Translations under genes and position numbers: made by a program
The notes under the pieces: model-generated
The model's database searches: none
What the model saw: only the letters and a program-made list of their open reading frames with translations
Told to the model about the DNA's origin: nothing
Assembly: GCA_937915775.1 (NCBI GenBank)
Contig: CALGGQ010000088.1
Span: 1-14,082, forward strand
From: an uncultured Clostridia bacterium
Lineage (GTDB): Bacteria > Bacillota > Clostridia > Oscillospirales > Acutalibacteraceae
Direction of reading: 5' to 3'
DNA: 14,082 bases
Shown: positions 1 to 6,347 of the stretch, piece by piece
Layout of the letters: the number at the start of each line of letters is the position of its first letter
Position numbering within the stretch: the stretch's first letter is position 1

Positions 1-2
1 TG

Positions 3-206
3 ATGACGGTCTACCTCTCCACCCCCATCGCGAAGCTGCTTCTGGACAACCCCACCACCGTGAGCCTGTTCCAGCAGGAGCTCGCCCCCATCACCGGCCG
101 CGGCGTCCGGGTCGTCTTCACCGACGAGCCCAAGCCCGCCGCCTCCGCGCCGGACATGTCCAAGCTGGACGAGCTGAAAAAATTCCCGAATTTCAAAATC
201 GAATGA
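3..206 (+). CDS. C-terminal tail of a DnaX-like protein (DNA polymerase III gamma/tau), partial at the window edge
   Basis: The reading frame is open to the left edge, so the ATG at 3 is probably internal. The peptide runs through a small alpha/beta-looking segment (VYLSTPIAKLLLDN, then GRGVRVVFTDEP), a Pro/Ala linker and the ending KLDELKKFPNFKIE. This resembles the last domain of clostridial gamma/tau subunits, which load the sliding clamp during replication. It is an inference from shape and from memory of homologs, not a motif-level proof. Codons are strongly C/G-ending, clearly richer in GC than everything after about 300. In many Firmicutes dnaX is followed by ybaB, and the next ORF starts 17 bases later with a YbaB-like N-terminus, which supports the call. 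It could also be another domain with a similar charged tail. Confidence 0.5.
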   Translation: MTVYLSTPIAKLLLDNPTTVSLFQQELAPITGRGVRVVFTDEPKPAASAPDMSKLDELKKFPNFKIE

Positions 207-223
207 TATAGGAGAACGAAACT

Positions 224-1390
224 ATGGCGAGAAATAAATTCACCGGCGGCGGCTACGGCGAGCCGCTGCACAACGAGGCAATCGGCGCCATGAGCTATGA
301 TATTCTGCCGGGACCGCGTTATGACGCGATGGACGGCGTTTACGTCCTTGCCGATAAAAAAGCGGATATTGAAAAGATTACCGCCCTGCAAAAGCAGTTG
401 GCGCAGCACCCGAGCGACCGTGAAACCTCAACGGTATGTGTAGTGTATCTCACCAAATCCGGCAAAAAGACAGTGCGCTGGTACTCCGTTAAGAGCAAAA
501 AGGTGGAGGACGCGCTCCTCTCCCTGACCGATACCGAGGCGTTTAAGGAAACCTACAGCGACCTGCTGCTCGGCACGGATAACAGCCGGCTGGCAGAAAA
601 GTCGAAGCAGCTGGGCTACACGATGTACCAGTTATACGGCTACCTGTCCGGCGACATTGGTGATCTGGAGGATTTCAAACAGCTCTTTGCTGAGAGTGAG
701 GCAACATTTATGCCGTTTTATGCCGACACTGTGAATGACATCTCCGGCGTGCCGGTAGAGAATACCAAAGCGCTGCGGGAAGCGCTGGTGCAGGATATGA
801 ACGAGGCAACCTACCTTGACCGCTACCGCGCGCAGGAAACCGAGCTCGGCGTGCTCTCTTTCAGCGCACCGCCGGAGCAGGTTGATGACAGCGGCGAATA
901 TATAGGCGACATCATGGATGCACCCTTCGGCACATATGAATACCGCGTCTATCCCTCGATGAAAAACACGGTGGCGTACCTGACAAAGGCAGGCGTAATT
1001 ACCGGCAAAGAGACGTTGTTCCCCGTGCAGCCCGAAAGCGCCTACGTAGTGAAAATCAGCGATTTTACCGAGAACCGCGGGTGGACGGTTACGGGCATGG
1101 AAAACGCTATCCTCTTCTCCGCCTTCACGGCAGGGGTTGACGCGCTGGATAACGAGGTCGCGTATTTCAAAGGCGACGAGCTCATGAGTCCGCTGAAAAA
1201 CCTGAAGGACTATTTCGGCAATAATGAGATTACCGACAAAGCGCAGCTGCAGCAGCTGATGGGTGCTTCCCGCGCCTATGCGCTCGCAAAGGACGATGAC
1301 TATATGGTTTGCTACCGCTACCGCGATTCCTTCGGCACCGAGTGGTATCAGTTTATGCTGATTTACGGCAGCGAGTATCCGATAGGATGA
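224..1390 (+). CDS. Possible chimeric ORF: YbaB-like start joined to a DUF6449-like C-terminal domain
   Basis: The 388-residue frame has a good ribosome site (AGGAGA, nine bases before the ATG at 224). Residues 1-12 (MARNKFTGGGYG) look like the glycine-rich start of the nucleoid protein YbaB/EbfC, but the YbaB coiled-coil helices do not follow. From about residue 30 the protein is soluble-looking: VYVLADKKADIEKITALQKQL, then a strand pair around VVYLTKSGKKTVRWYSV. That pattern resembles the DUF6449 domain found after the membrane part of some clostridial ABC-2 type permeases. No transmembrane segment is present, so if the match is right the membrane half is missing. Base composition shifts from GC-rich to mixed near the same place. 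I read this as a deletion or assembly junction between the dnaX-ybaB locus and an ABC permease gene. The domain assignment is tentative, and a genuine free-standing protein is possible. Confidence 0.4.
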   Translation: MARNKFTGGGYGEPLHNEAIGAMSYDILPGPRYDAMDGVYVLADKKADIEKITALQKQLAQHPSDRETSTVCVVYLTKSGKKTVRWYSVKSKKVEDALLSLTDTEAFKETYSDLLLGTDNSRLAEKSKQLGYTMYQLYGYLSGDIGDLEDFKQLFAESEATFMPFYADTVNDISGVPVENTKALREALVQDMNEATYLDRYRAQETELGVLSFSAPPEQVDDSGEYIGDIMDAPFGTYEYRVYPSMKNTVAYLTKAGVITGKETLFPVQPESAYVVKISDFTENRGWTVTGMENAILFSAFTAGVDALDNEVAYFKGDELMSPLKNLKDYFGNNEITDKAQLQQLMGASRAYALAKDDDYMVCYRYRDSFGTEWYQFMLIYGSEYPIG

Positions 1391-1427
1391 TGTACTTCAA
1401 ATGAATGATAGTTTGTAATTAAAGTTA

Positions 1428-1461
1428 GGGACTGCCTCCTGTGAGACAGTCCCTTTATTTT
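1428..1461 (+). terminator. Rho-independent terminator after the first ORF
   Basis: GGGACTG (1428-1434) pairs with CAGTCCC (1447-1453). An inner CTC/GAG pair closes a CTGT loop after one C/A mismatch. A T-rich tail follows (1454-1461). It ends plus-strand transcription before the convergent lysR gene. The reverse strand has a poorer U-tract, so it is probably not an efficient terminator for lysR. Confidence 0.85.
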
Positions 1462-1509
1462 AGATAATGTATGGAAAATATGTCCGTCACCGGAAACGCT
1501 GAGAGGGCG

Positions 1510-2370
1510 TTAATCCTGCAGCGTTCGGGAACGGATGGAGCTGAAAAAGGAAGCGTACTTCTTCTTCTCCGCATTCAGGCAGGCGATATAAAACGTTTCA
1601 TATGCCTCCGGCTCCTCAATCGGAATGGCAATGCGGTTGTCGCTGACAGGGGAGGAAAGCATAAATTTATCTGTCGTAAAGCACGGAAAATCAGTCCCGC
1701 GCACCAGCTCCGCCAGTGAATCCATCGTGTTCTGAATTAAAAAATTGGCGCCCTTCATCTTATCGTGGCACAGCTCCTTCCAGCAGCCGACATGCTCAAA
1801 CAGCAGAAAGCTTTCACCCTCGAAATCATTAAACGTAATATAATCTCTCTTGGCAAGCCGGTGCGTTTTCGGCACCGAAATATACAGATGCTCGCTGATA
1901 AAGCGCTGGCAGAACAGCTCCTCGCTCTCTGTCGGCTTATTTAATATGCCGATTTGATAGGTGCTGTCCAGCAGCCCTGCCTCAATGTCGTTTAACTCCG
2001 CCAGTCCCGAGGTAATCAGCATATCGCCGAAGTGCTCCTGCAGTAGCGGCATCAGCGCGCTCATCGGGTACGGCGCGCACGAGCCGACGGTGATGCTGTG
2101 CCGGCTTTGGTCAAACGCTTTGATACGGCGCACCATCCCGCTGTTCAGGCTGAGCAGCTCGGCAGCGAGCTTTGCCGCAAGCTCACCCGTTTCGTTCAGC
2201 GCAATCTTTGCCTTGTCCCTGTCAAAGAGCGAAACGCCGAGCTCCTCCTCTATCTTTTTCATTGAGCGGCTGAGCGCCGGCTGCGAAATGTGCAGCGCCT
2301 GAGCTGCTTTCGAGAGCGTGCCGTGTTCGGCAAATGCACACAGCTGTTCCAGCAAATAAATCTCTATTAT
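1510..2370 (-). CDS. LysR-family transcriptional regulator
   Basis: This is a classic LysR regulator: an N-terminal winged helix-turn-helix (AFAEHGTLSKAAQALHISQPALSRSMKKIEEEL) with the usual ending LGVSLFDRDKAKIALNETG, then a two-lobed effector domain of about 200 residues. Without an ATG near the expected place, the first conventional start is TTG at 2355. That start lies 19 bases from the only ribosome site (AGGTGA, 2380-2375 on the minus strand) and trims the first helix. The frame stays open upstream through ATA-ATA-GAG-ATT-TAT, giving (M)EIYLLEQLCAFAE, which matches the family start M-E-L-x-x-L-x-x-F-x-A-V-A-E in length. An AUA at 2370 or 2367 is therefore my preferred start. The gene is divergent from the flavodoxin operon, so it most likely controls that operon and itself. 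The effector is unknown; a redox-active or aromatic compound would suit the neighbours. Confidence 0.93.
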   Translation of the reverse strand: MIEIYLLEQLCAFAEHGTLSKAAQALHISQPALSRSMKKIEEELGVSLFDRDKAKIALNETGELAAKLAAELLSLNSGMVRRIKAFDQSRHSITVGSCAPYPMSALMPLLQEHFGDMLITSGLAELNDIEAGLLDSTYQIGILNKPTESEELFCQRFISEHLYISVPKTHRLAKRDYITFNDFEGESFLLFEHVGCWKELCHDKMKGANFLIQNTMDSLAELVRGTDFPCFTTDKFMLSSPVSDNRIAIPIEEPEAYETFYIACLNAEKKKYASFFSSIRSRTLQD

Positions 2371-2389
2371 CGTATCACCTATAAATAAT

Positions 2390-2403
2390 AGTTATAACTC
2401 TAT
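2390..2403. promoter_or_regulatory. Candidate LysR recognition site
   Basis: AGTTATAACT (2390-2399) is a perfect palindrome, and ATAG-N8-CTAT (2388-2403) overlaps it. The site sits about 53-62 bases before the predicted flavodoxin transcription start. LysR activators commonly have their recognition site near -65. A related TAACTTATAAC lies at 2463-2473. No binding data; inferred from symmetry and position. Confidence 0.5.
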
Positions 2404-2416
2404 GCGTAATTGGCAT

Positions 2417-2445
2417 TTTACTTTACCTTAATATTAGCATATAAT
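2417..2445 (+). promoter_or_regulatory. Predicted promoter of the redox operon
   Basis: TTTACT (2417-2422), a 17-base spacer and a perfect TATAAT (2440-2445), with the predicted start near 2452. The weak -35 box beside an upstream palindrome fits a promoter that needs a LysR-type activator. Confidence 0.6.
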
Positions 2446-2459
2446 AAGGCTGTAATCAA
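2431..2459 (-). promoter_or_regulatory. Predicted lysR promoter
   Basis: Read on the minus strand: TTGATT (2459-2454), a 17-base spacer, then TAATAT (2436-2431), preceded by TGC, which makes an extended -10. The spacer contains the -10 box of the opposing promoter, so the two polymerases would compete. The predicted leader carries the palindrome at 2390-2399, allowing autorepression. Confidence 0.6.
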
Positions 2460-2487
2460 CAGTAACTTATAACCCGGAGGTAACAAT

Positions 2488-2973
2488 ATGTCGAAAAATC
2501 TGGTTTTATATTTTTCCGTTTACGGCACGGCGAAAGCGGTTGCCGAGGAAATTGCCGCGCAGACGGGTGCCGATTTAACGGAAATCGAGCCGGTTATTCC
2601 TTATGACAGTAACCGCGCGAATTACAACGCCCTTGCCGCCTATGCGAAAAAGGAGCATGATGAGGACCGGCGTCCCGCCATCAAAAATGAAATCAATATT
2701 GCGGATTACGACAATATCTTTATCGGCTATCCGATGTGGTGGTACACCTTTCCGATGATTCTCTATACGCTGTTTGATGCGTACGATTTCAGCGGTAAGA
2801 CGCTTATTCCGTTCAATACGCATATGGGCAGCTCTGACGGCGGCACTTACAAAACGATTGCAGCGCTTGAGCCGAACGCCAAAATCCTGAAAGGTCTGCC
2901 GGTGGAGATGTCCGCAGCGGAGCAGGGCTGCGAAAAGGCAGTTGCCGCGTGGCTGACTTCACTTGATTTATAA
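2488..2973 (+). CDS. Flavodoxin-like protein 1 (cytoplasmic)
   Basis: This 161-residue flavodoxin-fold protein should bind FMN and carry one or two electrons in the cytoplasm. Strand 1 and the phosphate loop are LVLYFSVYGTAKAVA (residues 5-19), close to the T/S-x-T-G-x-T pattern. GYPMWWYT (80-87) is the loop holding the isoalloxazine ring, and SGKTLIPFNTHMGSSDGG (102-119) is the second flavin loop. A strong GGAGG site precedes the ATG. It is the first gene of the LysR-controlled operon. The central part is very similar, at DNA level too, to the lipoprotein flavodoxin at 4071, indicating duplication. It belongs to the short flavodoxin group common in Clostridia, whose partners are mostly unknown. 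Confidence in fold is high; in partner, low. Confidence 0.92.
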   Translation: MSKNLVLYFSVYGTAKAVAEEIAAQTGADLTEIEPVIPYDSNRANYNALAAYAKKEHDEDRRPAIKNEINIADYDNIFIGYPMWWYTFPMILYTLFDAYDFSGKTLIPFNTHMGSSDGGTYKTIAALEPNAKILKGLPVEMSAAEQGCEKAVAAWLTSLDL

Positions 2974-2988
2974 GAAGGTTTTCAAAGG

Positions 2989-3186
2989 AACGGCTTTACT
3001 TTTTCTTATCCCACCAAGGTCTGTTTCGGCGAAAACGCCGCCAAGGAAAATCCGGCAAAAGCCCTGGCGCCGTACGGGAACACCGTATTGCTGACCTATG
3101 GCGGCGGTGCGATTAAAAGAACGCCCGGCTGCTGTAAAAAGCTGACGGACGAAGAATGAATGGAAATACTAAATGAATGTAAATAA
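2989..3186 (+). pseudogene. Remnant of an iron-containing alcohol dehydrogenase
   Basis: Translating from 2989 gives NGFTFSYPTKVCFGENAAKE, then LAPYGNTVLLTYGGGAIKRT. This is the typical N-terminus of iron-dependent (butanol-type) alcohol dehydrogenases, including the GGGS/A-like nucleotide-binding turn. About 46 residues in, the frame jumps to KKLTDEE, an in-frame TGA (3157-3159), then MEILNECK and TAA (3184-3186). That resembles the C-terminal helix of the same family. Some 300 central residues, including the metal-binding histidines, are absent. There is no start codon: the frame runs back to the flavodoxin stop without ATG, GTG or TTG at the right place, although AAAGGAA lies just before. 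I conclude it is a dead, internally deleted gene. Its position suggests the operon once encoded an alcohol/aldehyde dehydrogenase. Confidence 0.75.
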
Positions 3187-3203
3187 AGGAAAGGAGTAAT
3201 ACG

Positions 3204-4058
3204 ATGGATTTTGTTACATTAAACACAGGAGCAAAAATGCCGCTGGAGGGCTTCGGCGTCTTTCAGATTCCCGATGCCGCCGAATGCGAGCAGGTGGTTT
3301 ATGACGCCGTCAAAACCGGCTACCGGCTGATTGATACCGCTGCTGCCTATATGAATGAGGAGGCCGTCGGCAAGGCTGTGGCAAGAGCGATGGCAGACGG
3401 ACTTGCCACAAGAGAGGAGCTCTTTATCACTACCAAGGTGTGGGTTACCGATATGAAGAATGAGGACACCGCCTACGAAGCGGTCAAGACCTCGCTGAAG
3501 AAACTCGCGTTGCCGTATGTTGACCTTATCCTGCTGCACCAGCCGATGGGCGATTATTTTGCCGCTTACAGAGGACTCGAAAAAGCATACAAGGAAGGCT
3601 TAACGAAAGCAATCGGCGTGTCGAATTTCTATCCTGCCATTCTGACGAATTTCTGCAAATTTGTTGAAGTGACGCCCGCTGTTAATCAGGTGGAGCTGCA
3701 TCCGTTCTTTGCCCAGGCAGGCGCGATTGAAAATATGAAGGCGCTCGGCGTAGCGCCGCAGGCGTGGGGACCGCTTGCAGAGGGTAAGCACGGCATCTTT
3801 ACCGACCCGGCGCTTGTCGCCATCGGCGAAAAATACGGCAAGTCCGCTGCGCAGGTCGTTCTTCGCTGGAACACGCAGCGTGGCGTTTCCGTTCTGCCGA
3901 AATCCGTTCATGTGAATAGAATGGAGCAGAATATCAATATCTGGGATTTCACCCTTACCGATGAGGAGATGGCGACGGTGGCAGCTAAGGATTTAGGCCA
4001 CAGCGAAATTGTTGACCACAGCGACGTGAACTTTGTCAACTATATTATCAATATGTAA
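3204..4058 (+). CDS. Aldo/keto reductase (2,5-diketo-gluconate reductase type)
   Basis: This 284-residue TIM-barrel oxidoreductase is likely to reduce aldehydes or ketones with NADPH in the cytoplasm. The full catalytic tetrad is visible: Asp44 and Tyr49 in RLIDTAAAYMNEE, Lys78 in FITTKVWV and His112 in LLHQP. GVSNFYP and the C-terminal cofactor segment VLPKSVHVNRMEQNINIWDF are also present. The length is normal for the short-chain AKR group. AAGGAAAGGAG precedes the ATG. It lies inside the operon between two flavodoxin genes, 17 bases after the alcohol dehydrogenase remnant and 12 before the lipoprotein flavodoxin start. The substrate cannot be read from sequence; a methylglyoxal- or xenobiotic-aldehyde-detoxifying role would fit. 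Confidence 0.95.
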   Translation: MDFVTLNTGAKMPLEGFGVFQIPDAAECEQVVYDAVKTGYRLIDTAAAYMNEEAVGKAVARAMADGLATREELFITTKVWVTDMKNEDTAYEAVKTSLKKLALPYVDLILLHQPMGDYFAAYRGLEKAYKEGLTKAIGVSNFYPAILTNFCKFVEVTPAVNQVELHPFFAQAGAIENMKALGVAPQAWGPLAEGKHGIFTDPALVAIGEKYGKSAAQVVLRWNTQRGVSVLPKSVHVNRMEQNINIWDFTLTDEEMATVAAKDLGHSEIVDHSDVNFVNYIINM

Positions 4059-4070
4059 AGGATGATTATT

Positions 4071-4763
4071 ATGAAAAAAATCATTTCTCTGTTATTAACG
4101 ATAGGCATTTTGTTTGCCTTTTCCGCGTGCGCTGCCGGCGGTGAGGCGCCTACTGCGACTGACGCGGCAACATCAGCCGTAACCCAAGCTGAAACGGCAG
4201 CTGCTACCGAAGCGGACACAACGAGCGAAGCTGCGGGAGAGGCAAAAATCCTCACCATCTATTTCAGCTCCGCTAATACGGTTGACGCGACAAGCTCTGC
4301 CACCCCGTATGATGACGGTGTTGCCGCCACACAGTACCTCGCCGAGTATATTCACGGCAAGGTCGGCGGCGATTTGGCAAAGCTGACGCCCGTTACTGAT
4401 TATCCCGAAAGCTATAACGACACGGCAGACGCTGCCAAGGCGGAGCGCGATAATAATGAGCGTCCGGCTTTTCAGACACTTGACATCAACCCCGAGGATT
4501 ATGATATAATATTCGTGGGCTATCCGATGTGGTGGTACACGCTGCCGATGATTTATTATACGTTTTTTGATACGTACGATTTCAGCGGCAAGACGCTCAT
4601 TCCGTTCAATACGCACGAGGGCAGCGGCGACGGCGGTACCTATGACGAAATCAGGGAGTTTGAGCCAAATGCCACCGTTCTGGATGGCTTTAACGTCCGC
4701 GGCAGAAGTGCCAATCAGGCAGACAGCAATCTGGACGAATGGCTGGCAGGATTGAATTATTAA
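4071..4763 (+). CDS. Lipoprotein flavodoxin (flavodoxin-like protein 2, surface-anchored)
   Basis: I chose the ATG at 4071 because AAAGG (4057-4061) lies nine bases before it; the in-frame ATG at 4062 abuts that site. The 230-residue product starts MKKIISLLLTIGILFAFSAC: a lysine pair, a hydrophobic stretch and a lipobox-like FSAC, so Cys20 should be lipidated. An Ala/Thr/Glu linker (about 21-58) follows, of the kind that tethers lipoproteins outside the membrane. The flavodoxin domain spans 59-230, with a long phosphate loop (FSSANTVDATSSATPYDDG), GYPMWWYT (150-157) and SGKTLIPFNTHEGSGDGG. Its closest visible relative is the flavodoxin at 2488. The next gene, one base after the stop, encodes a His-rich membrane protein, a probable redox partner. 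Whether FMN is bound outside the cell is not shown. Confidence 0.9.
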   Translation: MKKIISLLLTIGILFAFSACAAGGEAPTATDAATSAVTQAETAAATEADTTSEAAGEAKILTIYFSSANTVDATSSATPYDDGVAATQYLAEYIHGKVGGDLAKLTPVTDYPESYNDTADAAKAERDNNERPAFQTLDINPEDYDIIFVGYPMWWYTLPMIYYTFFDTYDFSGKTLIPFNTHEGSGDGGTYDEIREFEPNATVLDGFNVRGRSANQADSNLDEWLAGLNY

Positions 4764-4764
4764 T

Positions 4765-5427
4765 ATGGTAACGAAAACGAAAAGAAAAATTCAGATATGT
4801 GTTGATGTGCTGATGACGTGCGTGCTGCTGCTCCTGATGTCCTACAGCATTGCTGGCGAGCTGCTGCACGAAATTCTCGGCATCACGCTGTTTGCGCTGT
4901 TTATTGTGCATCACGTTTTGTCCGCGAGCTTCACCAAGGCGCTGTTCAAGGGGAAGCGCAGTGCGGATAAAACGGCAAAAATCATGGTCGATTTGCTGCT
5001 GACGGTTGTGGTGCTGGCACAGCTGCTCAGCGCCGTGCCGCTCTCTAAGTATCTCTTTACCTTCCTCGGTATTGCATCGCTCTCAAGCGTCAGCCGCACG
5101 GTGCATCTGCTCGGCGGGTACTGGGGGTTTGCGCTGATGAGCCTGCATATCGGCTTCCATCTTGATTTTATGCTGGCAAAGCCGATGAGAGACAAGAAAA
5201 AGCGCGCAGGCATTATCACCGTGATGGCGCTGCTGTTTGCCGCAGGGCTTGTGATGTTCATTCGCGAGGGCATTTATCAATATATGCTCCTGCTCAGTCA
5301 GTTTGTGTACTTTGATGCAGCAGGCGGTCTGCCGCTGTTCTTGGTAAAATATATATTAATTCTTTGTATGTTCGCCGTTATCGGCTACGCGGTAATGGCT
5401 TTATGTAAAAATAAAAAACGGAGGTAA
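4765..5427 (+). CDS. DUF4405-like membrane protein, probable heme-binding cytochrome
   Basis: The 220-residue protein has about five or six hydrophobic segments (roughly 10-32, 36-55, 74-92, 112-132, 148-168 and 190-214). Histidines fall near helix ends: His35 (LLHEILG), His49-His50 (IVHHVLS), His114 (TVHLLGG), His128 and His132 (LHIGFHLD). This spacing resembles the DUF4405 / b-type cytochrome family, where paired histidines hold hemes and move electrons across the membrane. The C-terminus is basic (KNKKRR), suggesting a cytoplasmic tail. The start is one base after the stop of the lipoprotein flavodoxin (TAA-T-ATG) with only a weak, distant ribosome site, so translation is probably coupled. 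That coupling argues for a joint function. Heme binding is inferred from histidines and family memory. Confidence 0.75.
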   Translation: MVTKTKRKIQICVDVLMTCVLLLLMSYSIAGELLHEILGITLFALFIVHHVLSASFTKALFKGKRSADKTAKIMVDLLLTVVVLAQLLSAVPLSKYLFTFLGIASLSSVSRTVHLLGGYWGFALMSLHIGFHLDFMLAKPMRDKKKRAGIITVMALLFAAGLVMFIREGIYQYMLLLSQFVYFDAAGGLPLFLVKYILILCMFAVIGYAVMALCKNKKRR

Positions 5428-5432
5428 TGACA

Positions 5433-5999
5433 ATGAGAAAAGATTTAGGTGTGAAACCGGCGGTGTATCCGATGCCGGTGCTGATGATTGCAACGTATGA
5501 TGAAAACGGCGTGGTTGACGTCATGAACGCTGCGTGGGGTATGATTTGCGATATGGATAAAATCACCTTATCCCTGACCGAAACCCACAAAACAGTGAAA
5601 AATATTAAGCTCAATAAGGCGTTCACCGTCAGCCTTGCCGATGTGAAGAACGTGAAGGAAGCGGATTTCTTCGGCATCGCTTCGGGTAACACGATGGCGG
5701 ATAAGTTTGAGCGTTCCGGTATGACGGCGACCAAGAGCGATAAGGTCAATGCGCCGATTATTGAGGAATTCCCGATTACGATGGAATGCGAGCTTGCCGA
5801 AATTATTGATACGGACAATGTTTACAGCATCATCGGCAAAATTGTCAATGTTTCCGCGCATGAGGAAATCCTTGACGAAAAGGGCAGAGTTGATATTGAA
5901 AAAGCAGGTATTCTGATGTTTGACCAGTTCCGCGCCGGCTACTATGTAACAGGTGAAAAGGTCGGTCAGGCTTGGAACAGCGGCAAAGAGCTGATGTAA
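5433..5999 (+). CDS. Flavin reductase-like / flavoredoxin family protein
   Basis: The start at 5433 is set by GGAGG (5420-5424) eight bases upstream; the ATG at 5427 overlaps the previous stop and sits too close. The 188-residue protein has the FMN-binding split-barrel pattern of the flavin-reductase-like domain: VYPMPVLMIATYDENGVVDVMNAAWGMICD at residues 11-40, then ITLSLTETHKTVKNI (44-58), FTVSLADV and a late ILMFD strand. Clostridial relatives called flavoredoxin bind FMN and carry electrons or reduce free flavin. Cysteines are few (Cys39, Cys119) and make no Fe-S motif. It sits mid-operon and could recharge the flavodoxins or supply reduced flavin; that role is inference. Confidence 0.85.
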   Translation: MRKDLGVKPAVYPMPVLMIATYDENGVVDVMNAAWGMICDMDKITLSLTETHKTVKNIKLNKAFTVSLADVKNVKEADFFGIASGNTMADKFERSGMTATKSDKVNAPIIEEFPITMECELAEIIDTDNVYSIIGKIVNVSAHEEILDEKGRVDIEKAGILMFDQFRAGYYVTGEKVGQAWNSGKELM

Positions 6000-6014
6000 G
6001 AGAGGGCTAAAGCT

Positions 6015-6347
6015 ATGGCAGAAAAGCAAACCGCAGGGAGAGACCGTCTCGGCAACCTCGCGCCGCAGTTCGCCGCGCTGAACGACGACGTGCTGTTCGG
6101 CGAGGTCTGGGCAAGAGAGGAGGAGCTCTCCGCGCGTGACAGAAGTATGATAACGATTGCCGCTCTGTTTTCCGCAGGGCTTTATCCGCAGCTGAAGGCG
6201 CATTTCGCGCTTGGCAAGGCGCACGGCATTACAAAAGAGGAAGCCGTGGCAATTGTGACGCAGCTCGCATTTTACTGCGGCTGGCCGAAGGCGTGGAGCA
6301 CCTTCCCGCTGATTGAAGAAATATACGGAGATGACAGCAATGACTAA
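6015..6347 (+). CDS. Carboxymuconolactone decarboxylase-family protein
   Basis: The 110-residue all-helical protein shows the family core SARDRSMITIAALFSAGLYPQLKAHFALGKAHGITKEEAVAIVTQLAFYCGWPKAW. This matches the 4-carboxymuconolactone decarboxylase-like group rather than AhpD, because the Cys-x-x-Cys peroxidatic motif is missing (only Cys88 in YCGWP). Conserved His63 and His70 are present. In anaerobes such proteins occur beside cupins and oxidoreductases, where a true aromatic-catabolic role is doubtful. The stop overlaps the cupin start by eight bases, so the two are translationally coupled and probably act together. Substrate unknown. Confidence 0.88.
   Translation: MAEKQTAGRDRLGNLAPQFAALNDDVLFGEVWAREEELSARDRSMITIAALFSAGLYPQLKAHFALGKAHGITKEEAVAIVTQLAFYCGWPKAWSTFPLIEEIYGDDSND

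Noticed and set aside
11..409. Long minus-strand frame opposite the first ORFs
   Set aside because: It crosses two plus-strand genes, has no ribosome site and looks like a codon shadow.
1471..1719. Plus-strand frame of 82 residues inside lysR
   Set aside because: Antisense to a well-recognised gene, with no domain and no ribosome site.
3157..3159. In-frame TGA as selenocysteine in the alcohol dehydrogenase fragment
   Set aside because: The fragment lacks a start codon and catalytic core, no SECIS-like hairpin follows, and the family has no selenocysteine there.
4062..4070. Earlier start of the lipoprotein flavodoxin
   Set aside because: The ATG directly abuts the ribosome site; 4071 has proper spacing and gives a standard MKK signal.
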